A stretch of DNA of 20,723 nt from an uncultured Bacilli bacterium. GTDB taxonomy: Bacteria; Bacillota_I; Bacilli_A; RF39; UBA660. Location: NCBI GenBank assembly GCA_934162555.1, contig CAKPJE010000008.1, forward strand, positions 1-20,723. Reading direction: 5' to 3'. The notes beneath the pieces were generated by a model. The model saw only the letters and a list, made by a program, of their open reading frames with translations. It was not told where the DNA came from and did no database searches. Position numbers and translations under genes: made by a program. Within the stretch, counting starts at the first letter, position 1; each line of letters opens with the position of its first letter. Shown in pieces: positions 7,214 through 15,368 of this stretch.

Positions 7214-7229
7214 ATTTCCTCCATAAACT

Positions 7230-7415
7230 AAAAAGATTCTATAGTCATAGGGACGACATTAATCGTGGTACCACCCTATTTCCATAGAATCTATGCTCTT
7301 TATCTTTAACGTGATTAAACGTTTATACTAAAGGATGCGTTCATATAAATAATTATCTAGTAGTTTGCACTATTCCTACCTCACTGTAAGTTTTCTTTAT
7401 ATTACTATTTCCTTA
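7230..7415 (-). promoter_or_regulatory. T-box riboswitch (tRNA-Arg) controlling argS
   Basis: The minus strand of the lysS-argS gap carries a full T-box leader. In Stem I, AAGGA pairs with TCCTT; the internal loop has AGTA on one side and GAA-CGC-A on the other, so the specifier codon is CGC (7337-7339, arginine) followed by the usual purine; above it ATATAAA pairs with TTTATAT. The antiterminator T-box sequence AGGGTGGTACCACG is at 7264-7277. The terminator stem pairs AGATTCTAT (7284-7292 on this strand) with ATAGAATCT and ends in U5. Uncharged tRNA-Arg binding would favour read-through into argS. Confidence 0.93.
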
Positions 7416-7425
7416 TCATCATATA

Positions 7426-8895
7426 TTATTCTTCTGGTCTCATTAATGGATACATTACAACATCTTTTATATTATCAGAGTTAGTTAATAATTGAATTAA
7501 TCTATCAATTCCCATACCCCAACCAGATATTGGTGGCATACCATATTCCATTGCCCCAATATAGTCATAATCCATATCCATAGCTTCTTCATCGCCACCA
7601 GCTTTTAGACTAGCTTGTTCAAGTAAACGCTTTTCTTGTTCAACTGGATCAACTAGTTCTGAATAACCATTTATTATTTCAGCTCCATTTACAATTAATT
7701 GGAATCTATCTGTTATAGTCTTATCTAAATCATTAGATCTTGCAAGAGGCGATAATTCTAAAGGATGACCTGTTAAATATACAGGACCTAATATATTTGG
7801 TCTAGCTACTTTCTTATATAAGTAATCAACCAAATTACCATATCCTAAATTTTCAATAGGTGTTTCACTATCTAATTCAATCTTATCTTCTCTAATTTTA
7901 GCAAGTAATTTTTCTTTTGTATCATATTCTTTTATATCAATATTTGCATATTTTATAATTAATTCTCTAAATGTAACAGTTGGCCATACACCACTCATGT
8001 CAACAACTTTATCCCCAATTTGAACTTCTAAGCTACCAAATAATTTCATAATAATCGCTTGTAACATTTCTCTTATAAATATCATATTATCACGATAATT
8101 AAAGTAAGCCTGGTAACATTCTATCATTGTAAAGTCTTGTAAATGTGTTGCATCCATTCCTTCATTTCTGAAGCATCTTGCAATTTCATATACTTTCGGA
8201 ATACCAGCAACAACACTTCTTTTCATATATGTTTCTGGTGCGATTCTTAAATATACATCAATATCTAAAGCATTATGATGTGCTTTAAAAGGTCTTGCTA
8301 CTGCACCACTTGGTTTATTATTTAAAATAGGTGTTTCAACTTCATAATAACCATGATTATCTAAATAATTTCTAAGTTCACGAATGAATTTCATACGAAT
8401 TAAAAATCTTTTTCTTGTATCTTCATTCATAATCATATCAACGTAGCGATTTCTATAACATAATTCTGCATCAGTTAAACCATGAAATTTTTCTGGTAAC
8501 GGTTTTAATGCTTTACCTAAGAACACATATTTATCAGCTCTTAATGTTTTTTCTCCTGTTTGTGTAGTAAACATTTCACCTGTAACACCGATAAAATCTC
8601 CAACATCAATATTTGATTTAAAGAAACTATAACTATCTTCACCAACTAAATCAATTTTAATAGAAACTTGTAAATCTGCTTCAATATCTCTTAATCTTAA
8701 GAAACTAAGCTTACCCATTTTTCTCATGAATACTATTCTACCAGCAACACTTACATCTTTAGTACCATCTTCTAATTTACTAGCTTCAAGTAAAGAATGT
8801 GTAACCTCATATCTTTCAGGATATGGATTGCAGTATTTTTTTATTTCTTCTACTTTTCCTCTTCTTACTAATTCTTGTTCAGAAAATTGTCTCAT
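7426..8895 (-). CDS. lysS: Lysyl-tRNA synthetase, class II
   Basis: This enzyme charges tRNA-Lys with lysine. The 489-residue protein has an N-terminal OB-fold anticodon-binding domain (about 45-130, VSVAGRIVFMRKMGKLSFLRLRD) and a class II catalytic core: motif 1 around residues 168-190 (FLIRMKFIRELRNYL... VETPIL), motif 2 at 236-262 (YEIARCFRNEGMDATHLQDFTMIE) and motif 3 at 458-470 (GWGMGIDRLIQLL). Length and order are normal. AAGGATGATATGA precedes the ATG. No T-box leader is present. The upstream region is occupied by the right end of a decayed tnpB element, so the promoter may lie in transposon-derived sequence; I see no clear one. Confidence 0.97.
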   Translation of the reverse strand: MRQFSEQELVRRGKVEEIKKYCNPYPERYEVTHSLLEASKLEDGTKDVSVAGRIVFMRKMGKLSFLRLRDIEADLQVSIKIDLVGEDSYSFFKSNIDVGDFIGVTGEMFTTQTGEKTLRADKYVFLGKALKPLPEKFHGLTDAELCYRNRYVDMIMNEDTRKRFLIRMKFIRELRNYLDNHGYYEVETPILNNKPSGAVARPFKAHHNALDIDVYLRIAPETYMKRSVVAGIPKVYEIARCFRNEGMDATHLQDFTMIECYQAYFNYRDNMIFIREMLQAIIMKLFGSLEVQIGDKVVDMSGVWPTVTFRELIIKYANIDIKEYDTKEKLLAKIREDKIELDSETPIENLGYGNLVDYLYKKVARPNILGPVYLTGHPLELSPLARSNDLDKTITDRFQLIVNGAEIINGYSELVDPVEQEKRLLEQASLKAGGDEEAMDMDYDYIGAMEYGMPPISGWGMGIDRLIQLLTNSDNIKDVVMYPLMRPEE

Positions 8896-8937
8896 TCATA
8901 TCATCCTTCCAAAATTTATCTCGCGTCAATTGAACAA

Positions 8938-9070
8938 AAGCAAATAAATTTGCTTACATCACCTCACGGTGATGTGATTTCTGCTTCACAGAGACTTTAA
9001 CAAATCTTCTCCACAGACTTAAATTCCGATAGTCGCTACCGTATTTTTTCTTTAAAGCTAAAGAAATCTT
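8938..9070 (-). ncRNA. omegaRNA-like right end of the decayed tnpB element
   Basis: On the minus strand this stretch begins with GTAGCGACTATCGGAA, continues through AAGTCTGTGGAGAAG and AAAGTCTCTGTGAAGCAG and ends in two hairpins. This matches, from memory, the general layout of IS200/IS605 right ends that act as omegaRNA (guide scaffold) for TnpB. In such elements the guide is read from the sequence just beyond the right end, here the lysS leader. Whether it is transcribed is unknown. Confidence 0.5.
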
Positions 9071-9090
9071 GTTCGTTCTTTTTTTATGCT

Positions 9091-9285
9091 TTAACATGTA
9101 ACTAATTTTTTCATATATAACTCTAATTATTGAAACATAATATTTATACTTGCATTTAAATCATTATATATTTCTTACTCACATTTTACACATTTGTATA
9201 ATCTTTTATATTATCATAAGAACTCGCATAACCATCATTTTTTTATTAGATTGGTAAAAATTATAAATTTATGTGCTATATACAT
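9091..9285 (-). pseudogene. tnpB remnant (N- and C-terminal pieces fused, with stops)
   Basis: Reading from the ATG at 9285, the first codons (MYIAHKF) match MYKAYKF of the tnpB at the left edge. After a first deletion of about 28 codons the sequence resumes as NDGY.SSYDNIKDYTNV, matching NDGYTGSYDNIKDYTNV. It then jumps across a deletion of most of the gene to KCE.EIYNDLNASINIMF.LELYMKKLVTC, the typical TnpB end after the zinc ribbon (the left-edge copy cannot be compared here because its 3' part is outside). At least two in-frame stops and a frame change make it non-coding. The deletions preserved both flanks, as in non-autonomous derivatives. Confidence 0.85.
9190..9221. repeat. 32-bp exact repeat shared with 654-685
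   Basis: Identical to 654-685 within the intact tnpB frame. It marks the retained N-terminal fragment of the decayed copy. Confidence 0.9.
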
Positions 9286-9426
9286 CAATATCACTAACCA
9301 CTGCATCAATGATACCATGTATTTTAGTAAATAGCAATATTTTTTTATGAATTTATAAATATTTTGAAGTGTGATTTAATTACCTTACTTTTTAGCATAC
9401 ATTTTTGTATAACTTTCATATTATAT

Positions 9427-9458
9427 AAAAAAAAATTATAAATTTACTTTATAATTTT
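9427..9458 (-). terminator. Intrinsic terminator after murC
   Basis: An 11-bp perfect stem (AAAATTATAAA at 9432-9442 against TTTATAATTTT at 9448-9458, read from either strand) with a 5-base loop is followed on the minus strand by a run of U. The murC stop codon lies in the loop. It would end the tad-murC operon. Confidence 0.8.
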
Positions 9459-10748
9459 CTTAAATAAATCATGTTTTAATTCTGTCATTTCTATTTTACT
9501 TGCAAATATAATACACTCACCCTTATGTTTAAGAAGTACACTAGCATCATCTTCAATCATTTCGGCATTTTTTAGTCTTTTAACTAAATCTTTACTCGAT
9601 ATATCATTATAATCCTCTTTATTTTCATATAAAGAATTAATTTCTCTAACATAAACATGATCAACAGTCTTAAGAATTTTTACTAGTTCATCTTCAAATA
9701 CACTAAACCAATCATAACTATGTGGTTCAAATACAACATATATTTTTAGTTTAGGATATTTTTGTCTAACTGATGTAATTATTTTTTCTAATTGTTTTGG
9801 ATGATGGACATAATCATCAACGACAATTGTTTTACCTATTTTTCTATCATCAAATACACGATAACAACCATCATAGTATTTTATGAGCTTTTGCACATCT
9901 TTAGCTTCCATTCTTTCATAGTAGCAAAGAGCAATAACCGCTAATGTATCCCGAACCATGTCTGGTCCATATATTGGTAAATCAAAATGTCCATAATAAT
10001 TATCTTCAACAAAAACATCAAATGATGTACCCCTATCATAGTAATCAATATCAACAGCTCTTATTTCATTATTTTCATTTATGCCATAATAGAATACTGA
10101 TGAATCTATATTTAACTTTCTTACATATTCATCATCACCATTTGCAAAAACCATTTTACTTGCTCTTTTTGCATATTCCCTATATGCCTCTATTACATCA
10201 TCAATATTGTGAAAATAGTCAACATGGTTAATATCTATATTTGTAATAATGGCATAATCCATTGTATAATCACAGAAATGTTTTTTAAATTCTGATGTTT
10301 CAACAACAAACTTTCGGCTCATTTTACTTGCAAAGCCTTCACCATTACCAACTAGATAATTACAAGGTGTTTCACTACTTAGAGTATGTGCAAGTAATGA
10401 TGCAACATAACTTTTTCCGTAACATCCTGCTACTGTAATAGTATCAAAAAGTTTTGTAAGACGCGCGACTATTTCATTGTATTCATAAACTCTAAGTCCC
10501 ATATCTAAAGCTTTTCGTATTTCGGAATGATCTAAACTAACATGTTCACTTCTAACAACAACTGTACCAGGAGTCATATAATCATTTTCATCAGTATAAA
10601 TGGTAATATTTTTTCTCTTTAATATATCTTCAGTAAAACGGTATTCAATATTATCATCATAGCCAGCAACTGTAAAACCTAAATCACTTAGAATTACGGC
10701 TAGACTACTAAGAAATACACCTTTAATTCCAACAATATAATATTTCAT
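9444..10748 (-). CDS. murC: Divergent MurC-like Mur ligase (UDP-MurNAc-L-alanine ligase)
   Basis: The 434-residue protein has the three-domain Mur ligase plan of MurC: an N-terminal Rossmann domain (YYIVGIKGVFLSSLAVILSD, 3-22), a central ATPase domain with P-loop GCYGKSYV (108-115) and DYAIITNIDINHVDYF, and a C-terminal domain (DDYVHHPKQLEKI, VFEPHSYDWF). MurC adds L-alanine to UDP-MurNAc in peptidoglycan synthesis. Several usually fixed positions differ: GTHGKTT is GCYGKSY, the HN of the GxHNxxNAxAA motif reads DM (GPDMVRDTLAVIA), and DDYGHHP is DDYVHHP. It could be the cell's real but fast-evolving MurC or a repurposed paralogue. It starts nine bases after tadC with its own AGGAGG, so it is cotranscribed with the pilus genes. 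Confidence 0.82.
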   Translation of the reverse strand: MKYYIVGIKGVFLSSLAVILSDLGFTVAGYDDNIEYRFTEDILKRKNITIYTDENDYMTPGTVVVRSEHVSLDHSEIRKALDMGLRVYEYNEIVARLTKLFDTITVAGCYGKSYVASLLAHTLSSETPCNYLVGNGEGFASKMSRKFVVETSEFKKHFCDYTMDYAIITNIDINHVDYFHNIDDVIEAYREYAKRASKMVFANGDDEYVRKLNIDSSVFYYGINENNEIRAVDIDYYDRGTSFDVFVEDNYYGHFDLPIYGPDMVRDTLAVIALCYYERMEAKDVQKLIKYYDGCYRVFDDRKIGKTIVVDDYVHHPKQLEKIITSVRQKYPKLKIYVVFEPHSYDWFSVFEDELVKILKTVDHVYVREINSLYENKEDYNDISSKDLVKRLKNAEMIEDDASVLLKHKGECIIFASKIEMTELKHDLFKKIIK

Positions 10749-10757
10749 AATTTCCTC

Positions 10758-11429
10758 CTAGCCTAATAGTTCAATTAAATATGGTCCTAGTATTAGTATA
10801 AGTATCAAAGGCACTATAAATAAAACTGATATTATACTAACTTTGTTTGGTATTTTATTTATTTTTTCTCTGATACTTAAGACTCTTTTTTCTCTTAAAT
10901 AATCTATTTGATCATACATTGTTGATAATACCCCATTACCAAATTTATTTGCTTCAACAATGTTTAAAATAATATTATTTATAACATCTGATGGTACCCT
11001 TTCACGCATATCTGATAAAGCTGTTGATACATCTTTACCAAATTTTATTTCATATAGTGTATGTCTAAATTCTTTTGAAAGTTCTGATTTTATATTATTA
11101 GTTGTATTTTCTATTGCACTTTCTATATTTTTACCACTTTCTAAAGAAAGGGTTAAGATTTCAAAAAATTCTAGTGCTTCTTCTTCTAAACGATCAGCAC
11201 GATCTTTTATCTTATAATCAACTACCATTATAAATAAATTATACCATATAATTGAACATATTAATCCTAAAATATATCCAAAATCCAAATTATATAAACA
11301 TAAAATGTAAACTAAAATTGTAGTTATTAACCTTGTTACTAAAAAAAGGACTGTTTTATTTGAACCAATTAATTTTAATTTTTTACTTACATAATTGGTA
11401 TCAAATGTTCTAAAAAACTTTGTTTTCAT
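10758..11429 (-). CDS. tadC: TadC, Flp pilus inner-membrane platform protein
   Basis: The 223-residue protein has two N-terminal membrane segments (about 28-45 and 50-68), a cytoplasmic T2SSF-type domain (about 80-185: EEEALEFFEILTLSLESGKNIESAI, EIKFGKDVSTALSDMRERVPSD, VEANKFGNGV) and a C-terminal membrane segment (197-219, ending GPYLIELLG). With TadB it forms the membrane platform on which the TadA ATPase drives pilin assembly. It begins seven bases after the tadB stop and is followed directly by murC. It is somewhat shorter than many TadC proteins (about 280-320), mainly at the N-terminus. Confidence 0.88.
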   Translation of the reverse strand: MKTKFFRTFDTNYVSKKLKLIGSNKTVLFLVTRLITTILVYILCLYNLDFGYILGLICSIIWYNLFIMVVDYKIKDRADRLEEEALEFFEILTLSLESGKNIESAIENTTNNIKSELSKEFRHTLYEIKFGKDVSTALSDMRERVPSDVINNIILNIVEANKFGNGVLSTMYDQIDYLREKRVLSIREKINKIPNKVSIISVLFIVPLILILILGPYLIELLG

Positions 11430-11436
11430 AACTTTA

Positions 11437-12918
11437 TCACATCCTCATTTTAAAGATTTTTCTAATAATAACTATATATAGTATATATAGTGCTAGCGCG
11501 ATTATAATTAAGAAAATACCTATTCCACTTTTTATTAATGGGCTAAAATAATCTTGATTTATAATTAAAATAACTAAAACAAACATAAGTGGCAGACAAA
11601 ATAGAAAGTTAGAAATCATTTTTGGACTGCCTGTTAAAGCTTTATATTCATTTTTTATTTTTCTTTGGTCAAATAAATTTTTCTCGATGCTATCAAATAT
11701 TTTTATAACATCACCACCTGTATTATTTAGTATTTCTAAAGAGGCCGCAACATATTCAGCTTCTTTTAAATTTAATCTTTCACTAAATCTTGTAAATGCA
11801 TCATTTATACTTAAACCAAACTTTATTTCGGAATACATTTGTTTATATTCTAGTCCCATTGTATCATTCATTTCTTCTGATACTACTTTGATTGCTTGTT
11901 CAGGACTAGCACCTACTTTAAAGGCATTATTCATGATAACTACTGATTCGAGTAAATCATTTTCTAATTTTTCATGATGTTTCTTGTATAAAATAATATA
12001 TTTGATATCTAATAAATAGTAGCCTATTATAAATAATACTAAACCTTCTTCAAAGCTGATTATATCTCCTAAGAAAGCTTTTGAAAAGGCACATACGATT
12101 AGAAAAACAATTCCAAATAAGAACTTATGTGCGATTAAGGTAATACCATTTCTGATATTTAATGAACATAATGGTACATACTTATTGTATTTGATTCCTA
12201 ATTTTTTAAAGAAAGCTGAACTATTTAAAATTCGAACTATAAATTTTAATAGTTTCATATATATATTTACTAAATGATCTACTAAACTTGGATTTTCTGT
12301 TTTAATACCTTGAACTGAATATTTACTTACTCTGTTAAATTTCTTTTGTTTTTTTTGATACCATATTGTTAGAAAAATCAAAAATAGAATAAATAAACAG
12401 AATACACCATAATATACTTTTAAAACATTATCATTATTTTTTTTAACATTTACAATTACTGTTTTTGTACTTATATTTCCACTTTTATCTTTTACTTTAT
12501 ATGTAATTGTTTGAGCTCCTATTTTATTTAAATCAATACTATCATAATTGGTTTCAACTATATAATCATTGTAATTATCACGAACAATTATATAATCATT
12601 TGGATTAAAACTTTTACCTTGTTTTATGGTAATTACTTTTTTAGTTATTTCGATAACTGGAGCTTCTTTATCAATAATATAGTTACCACTTTTGATAATT
12701 TCATCATTTATTAAAACATTTATGTTATAGGTACCAGTTTCATTTAATAGGATATCTCTTTTTTTATTTTCTTTTATTTCTTCTTTTTTATATTCTATAC
12801 CATCTTTGTATAGTATTATTGTATAATTTTGAACATCAACACCAGGTGTGAAAGTTACAATAAAGCTTTCATTCGTTGGTTCAAGTAATTCATACAAACT
12901 AAAAGTATTTTCTTCCAC
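11437..12918 (-). CDS. tadB: TadB with an N-terminal Ig-like extracytoplasmic extension
   Basis: The 493-residue protein is a fusion. Residues 1-80 are a beta-rich Ig/Fn3-like region. Residues about 80-160 resemble the DUF5011 bacterial Ig-like fold (IDKEAPVIEITKK, YKVKDKSGNISTKTVIVNV). A membrane segment (166-187) is followed by a positive stretch (QKKQKKFNR), which places the Ig part outside the cell although there is no signal peptide. The rest is TadB: two membrane segments (about 262-312), a T2SSF domain (320-435: LENDLLESVVIMNNAFKVGA, EIKFGLSINDAFTRFSERL, NTGGDVIKIFDS) and two C-terminal segments. Ordinary TadB is about 300 residues and lacks the first 165. GTG is the start, with AAGGAGG seven bases upstream. 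It follows tadA by 12 bases. Confidence 0.88.
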   Translation of the reverse strand: MEENTFSLYELLEPTNESFIVTFTPGVDVQNYTIILYKDGIEYKKEEIKENKKRDILLNETGTYNINVLINDEIIKSGNYIIDKEAPVIEITKKVITIKQGKSFNPNDYIIVRDNYNDYIVETNYDSIDLNKIGAQTITYKVKDKSGNISTKTVIVNVKKNNDNVLKVYYGVFCLFILFLIFLTIWYQKKQKKFNRVSKYSVQGIKTENPSLVDHLVNIYMKLLKFIVRILNSSAFFKKLGIKYNKYVPLCSLNIRNGITLIAHKFLFGIVFLIVCAFSKAFLGDIISFEEGLVLFIIGYYLLDIKYIILYKKHHEKLENDLLESVVIMNNAFKVGASPEQAIKVVSEEMNDTMGLEYKQMYSEIKFGLSINDAFTRFSERLNLKEAEYVAASLEILNNTGGDVIKIFDSIEKNLFDQRKIKNEYKALTGSPKMISNFLFCLPLMFVLVILIINQDYFSPLIKSGIGIFLIIIALALYILYIVIIRKIFKMRM

Positions 12919-12930
12919 AACTGGTCCTCC

Positions 12931-14247
12931 TTATTCAAATATTTTTTCGATATCTTTTACGCCTCTAGCTTTCATTTTTTTAACAACTAATGGCATTCTT
13001 TTATATACTACAAATTCACCTACTACGGTTCCGAATTCTGTAACGCCTTTTTGTCTAAAGGCAAATATTTCTTTTAAAGCTATTTCATCATCTTTAAATC
13101 CTACTACTTCACTTATGCTAATAATTTTTCTTTTACCATCTGATAATCTGTTTATATCAACAACTAAATCAATCGCACTTTCGATATATTCTCTTATTGC
13201 TTTTATAGGAATTTCCATTCCTGCCATTAATACCATTGTTTCTAGTCTGTTTAAAGCATCTAGTGGTGAATTAGCATGTAATGTTGTTAAACCTCCATCA
13301 TGACCTGTATTCATGGCTTGCAACATATCAAATGCTTCTTTTCCACGTACTTCTCCAACTATTATTCTATCTGGTCGCATACGTAGGGCATTGATTACTA
13401 GTTCTCTTATACCAATATTATGTACACCTTCATATGTAGCTGGTTTGGTTTCTAGGGAAACAACATGTTCTTGTGATAGTGATAATTCAGCTGCATCTTC
13501 AATTGTAACTATTCTTTCTTCCTTGTTAATGAATGATGATAGTACGTTTAATAGTGTTGTTTTACCTGATCCTGTACCACCACATACTAATATGTTTAAT
13601 TTTGCTTCTACTGCTGCTTCTAGGAATCTTGCCATGTATGGTGTTAGTGTACCTGTTCTTAGTAATTCATCTATTGTTTTTAGATTTTTTTTAAATTTTC
13701 TGATTGTTAGTATTGGTCCATTTACAGAAAGTGGTGGTATTATAGCATTTAGTCTTGAACCATCCGCTAATCTTGCATCGACCATTGGATTACTGTTATC
13801 AATTGTTCTTCCTACTGGTTGAATCATTCTTTGGATTGTTCTTATTATGTGTTCATCATTTATAAATGATGTACTTTCTTCTTTTAAGAGTTTACCATTC
13901 ATTTCGATGTATATTTCATTTGGTCCATTTACCATTATTTCGGTTACATCATCTTCTTTTAATAAGTCTGTTAATGGTCCATTTCCGGTTATTTCATTCT
14001 CAATTAAATCATATAGATAAGATATTTCACTGGATGTTAAATTATAACTTTTTACGGTTTTATCTATTTCTGTTTTGATGTATTCGTCTATTCTTCCTCG
14101 GCCATTCATTTTTTTATCAATTACATTTTGAATTATTTTATTTCTTAATTCATTTAGTAGAGTTTTATTTTTGAATGTATCATAGTCTGTTACAAGAGAG
14201 CTTATTTGGTTTTCTTTTATTTCAAAGGCTTCAGTTAATTTTTTCAA
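12931..14247 (-). CDS. tadA: TadA/CpaF, pilus assembly ATPase
   Basis: The 438-residue protein is a secretion ATPase of the CpaF type that powers Flp pilus assembly from the cytoplasm. It has the N-terminal helical domain, the linker GNGPLTDLL, VTEIMVNGPNEIYIE (101-115), R-rich REG-type motif ILTIRKF, Walker A GGTGSGKTT (223-231), the Asp box IEDAAEL (249-255), Walker B region MRPDRIIVGEVRG (290-302) and the His box TGHDGGLTTLHAN (314-326). All catalytic residues are present. The start is TTG at 14247, chosen because GAGGTG lies seven bases upstream and the N-terminus matches the family; it overlaps the end of tadZ by 17 bases. Confidence 0.95.
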   Translation of the reverse strand: MKKLTEAFEIKENQISSLVTDYDTFKNKTLLNELRNKIIQNVIDKKMNGRGRIDEYIKTEIDKTVKSYNLTSSEISYLYDLIENEITGNGPLTDLLKEDDVTEIMVNGPNEIYIEMNGKLLKEESTSFINDEHIIRTIQRMIQPVGRTIDNSNPMVDARLADGSRLNAIIPPLSVNGPILTIRKFKKNLKTIDELLRTGTLTPYMARFLEAAVEAKLNILVCGGTGSGKTTLLNVLSSFINKEERIVTIEDAAELSLSQEHVVSLETKPATYEGVHNIGIRELVINALRMRPDRIIVGEVRGKEAFDMLQAMNTGHDGGLTTLHANSPLDALNRLETMVLMAGMEIPIKAIREYIESAIDLVVDINRLSDGKRKIISISEVVGFKDDEIALKEIFAFRQKGVTEFGTVVGEFVVYKRMPLVVKKMKARGVKDIEKIFE

Positions 14248-15010
14248 TTTTAAGCACCTCTTTATCTAAATCATCTATGATATTTTTAAAAGTTTCTAGA
14301 GATTTATTGTTACTTTTCCTTATTCCATTATCTAGTAATAATATTTGACCTTTTTTAATATATTCTCCCATGTTTTTTTGATAAAAACTACTTGGTAATA
14401 TATAGTCTATTTTATTTCCTATAATGTTATTTAAATCAAAGTTATCAAATTTTTCTTTGTACTTATTTAATGACTTATTGATTAATATTTTATAGTTTGT
14501 TTTTTCGATGTCTTTATATATATTAGCAACACTCCTCATTGCTTTTAGTGATACTAGATCGTTATCTATGACGTATAGTATCATATCACTTGCATCTAGT
14601 ACATTTAAATTTATATCATTCATAAAGTAATTTGTATCTATTATTATATAATCATAGTTTGGTTTATATTTTTCTAGTATATCAGTTATACTCTTTGAAT
14701 AGACGCCCGCTGCTCTTCTTGGATCATTTGGGGCAAGTAAGCAATCTATATAACCATTATATTTGGTTATATAACTCATTAATGGTTTTGTATAACCATT
14801 TAACATATCACTCGCTAGTGTATAGATGTTTTCATCGTTTGTTATGTTTAGCAATGGACCTACTGCACTTTCATAAAGGTCTAAATCTATTACTAGCGTT
14901 CTTACCTTTTTTAGAGATAGTAAACCTGCAATATTTAATACTGTTGTTGTTTTTCCTGTTCCACCTCTTACAGATGTTACTGTTAATACTTTTGCTTTAT
15001 TAATTGCCAT
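14231..15010 (-). CDS. tadZ: TadZ/CpaE-type ParA/MinD-like ATPase
   Basis: The 259-residue protein is a P-loop ATPase of the ParA/MinD superfamily without the receiver-like N-terminal domain of longer CpaE/TadZ proteins. It has the Walker A loop RGGTGKTTT (15-23), LVIDLDLYESAVG (A' motif) and DYIIIDTNYF (Walker B). The signature lysine of the deviant Walker motif (KGG) is Arg15 here, as is often reported for TadZ. TadZ proteins localise the Tad machine at a cell pole. Position between the pseudopilin genes and tadA fits. It overlaps the upstream gene by 11 bases and tadA by 17 bases. Confidence 0.88.
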   Translation of the reverse strand: MAINKAKVLTVTSVRGGTGKTTTVLNIAGLLSLKKVRTLVIDLDLYESAVGPLLNITNDENIYTLASDMLNGYTKPLMSYITKYNGYIDCLLAPNDPRRAAGVYSKSITDILEKYKPNYDYIIIDTNYFMNDINLNVLDASDMILYVIDNDLVSLKAMRSVANIYKDIEKTNYKILINKSLNKYKEKFDNFDLNNIIGNKIDYILPSSFYQKNMGEYIKKGQILLLDNGIRKSNNKSLETFKNIIDDLDKEVLKIEKIN

Positions 15011-15368
15011 AATCCACCTCTATTCTTTTTTCATCTATTATTCCTTTATATTTTACTTTTATTGTTCCAAATCCTAGTATTTTTTTTACCACGTTTGATT
15101 CTTTTATTATTTCTACTTTTATTTCATTATTTTCTATGTAAACCGTATTTTCACATTCTAAATTTTTGTTTATAAATTTTTTTATGTTTTCTTCTACATT
15201 TTCATTTTCAATATTATTTAATCCATATCTTATTGATTCTTTTGCAATATTTTCCATTTGCCTTTTTTCATAATACATATTGCTTTTATTGTTTATTAAT
15301 ATAATAACATATACGATTAAAGGAATAAATAAAACAAATATTACTAATGTTTGACCTTTATCATTCAT
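15000..15368 (-). CDS. TadG/TadE-like pseudopilin
   Basis: The 122-residue protein has a type IV-like prepilin leader (MNDKG, then QTLVIFVLFIPLIVYVIILINN): short charged leader, cleavable Gly, and a hydrophobic helix. The residue at +5 after the cleavage site is Ile, not the Glu of TadE and pilins, which is more like TadG. Residues 30-122 are charged and probably beta-rich. It is likely a minor membrane-anchored pseudopilin of the Tad machine. ATG at 15368 is preferred over the GTG at 15377 because it gives the correct leader; it overlaps the tadE stop by eight bases. The ribosome-binding site is weak, so translation is probably coupled. Confidence 0.75.
   Translation of the reverse strand: MNDKGQTLVIFVLFIPLIVYVIILINNKSNMYYEKRQMENIAKESIRYGLNNIENENVEENIKKFINKNLECENTVYIENNEIKVEIIKESNVVKKILGFGTIKVKYKGIIDEKRIEVDYGN

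Larger units (their letters stand above)
8925..9427 (-). mobile_element. Internally deleted IS200/IS605-type tnpB element (both flanks kept)
   Basis: This gene-free stretch is a transposon remnant. From high to low coordinate it has a left end (9286-9427) similar to 824-961, a wrecked tnpB (9091-9285) and a right end (8925-9075) with two perfect hairpins: ACATCACC/GGTGATGT at 8956-8975 and AAGCAAAT/ATTTGCTT at 8938-8955. Two deletions have removed most of tnpB, leaving about 500 bp. It sits between the murC terminator and the lysS ribosome-binding site. Boundaries are approximate. Confidence 0.8.

Noticed and set aside
12848..13303. 151-codon plus-strand frame
   Set aside because: Antisense to the ends of tadA and tadB, no ribosome-binding site, composition of a shadow frame.
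13313..13822. 169-codon open frame on the plus strand
   Set aside because: It is the antisense of the conserved tadA core and resembles no protein; it reflects constrained codons on the other strand.
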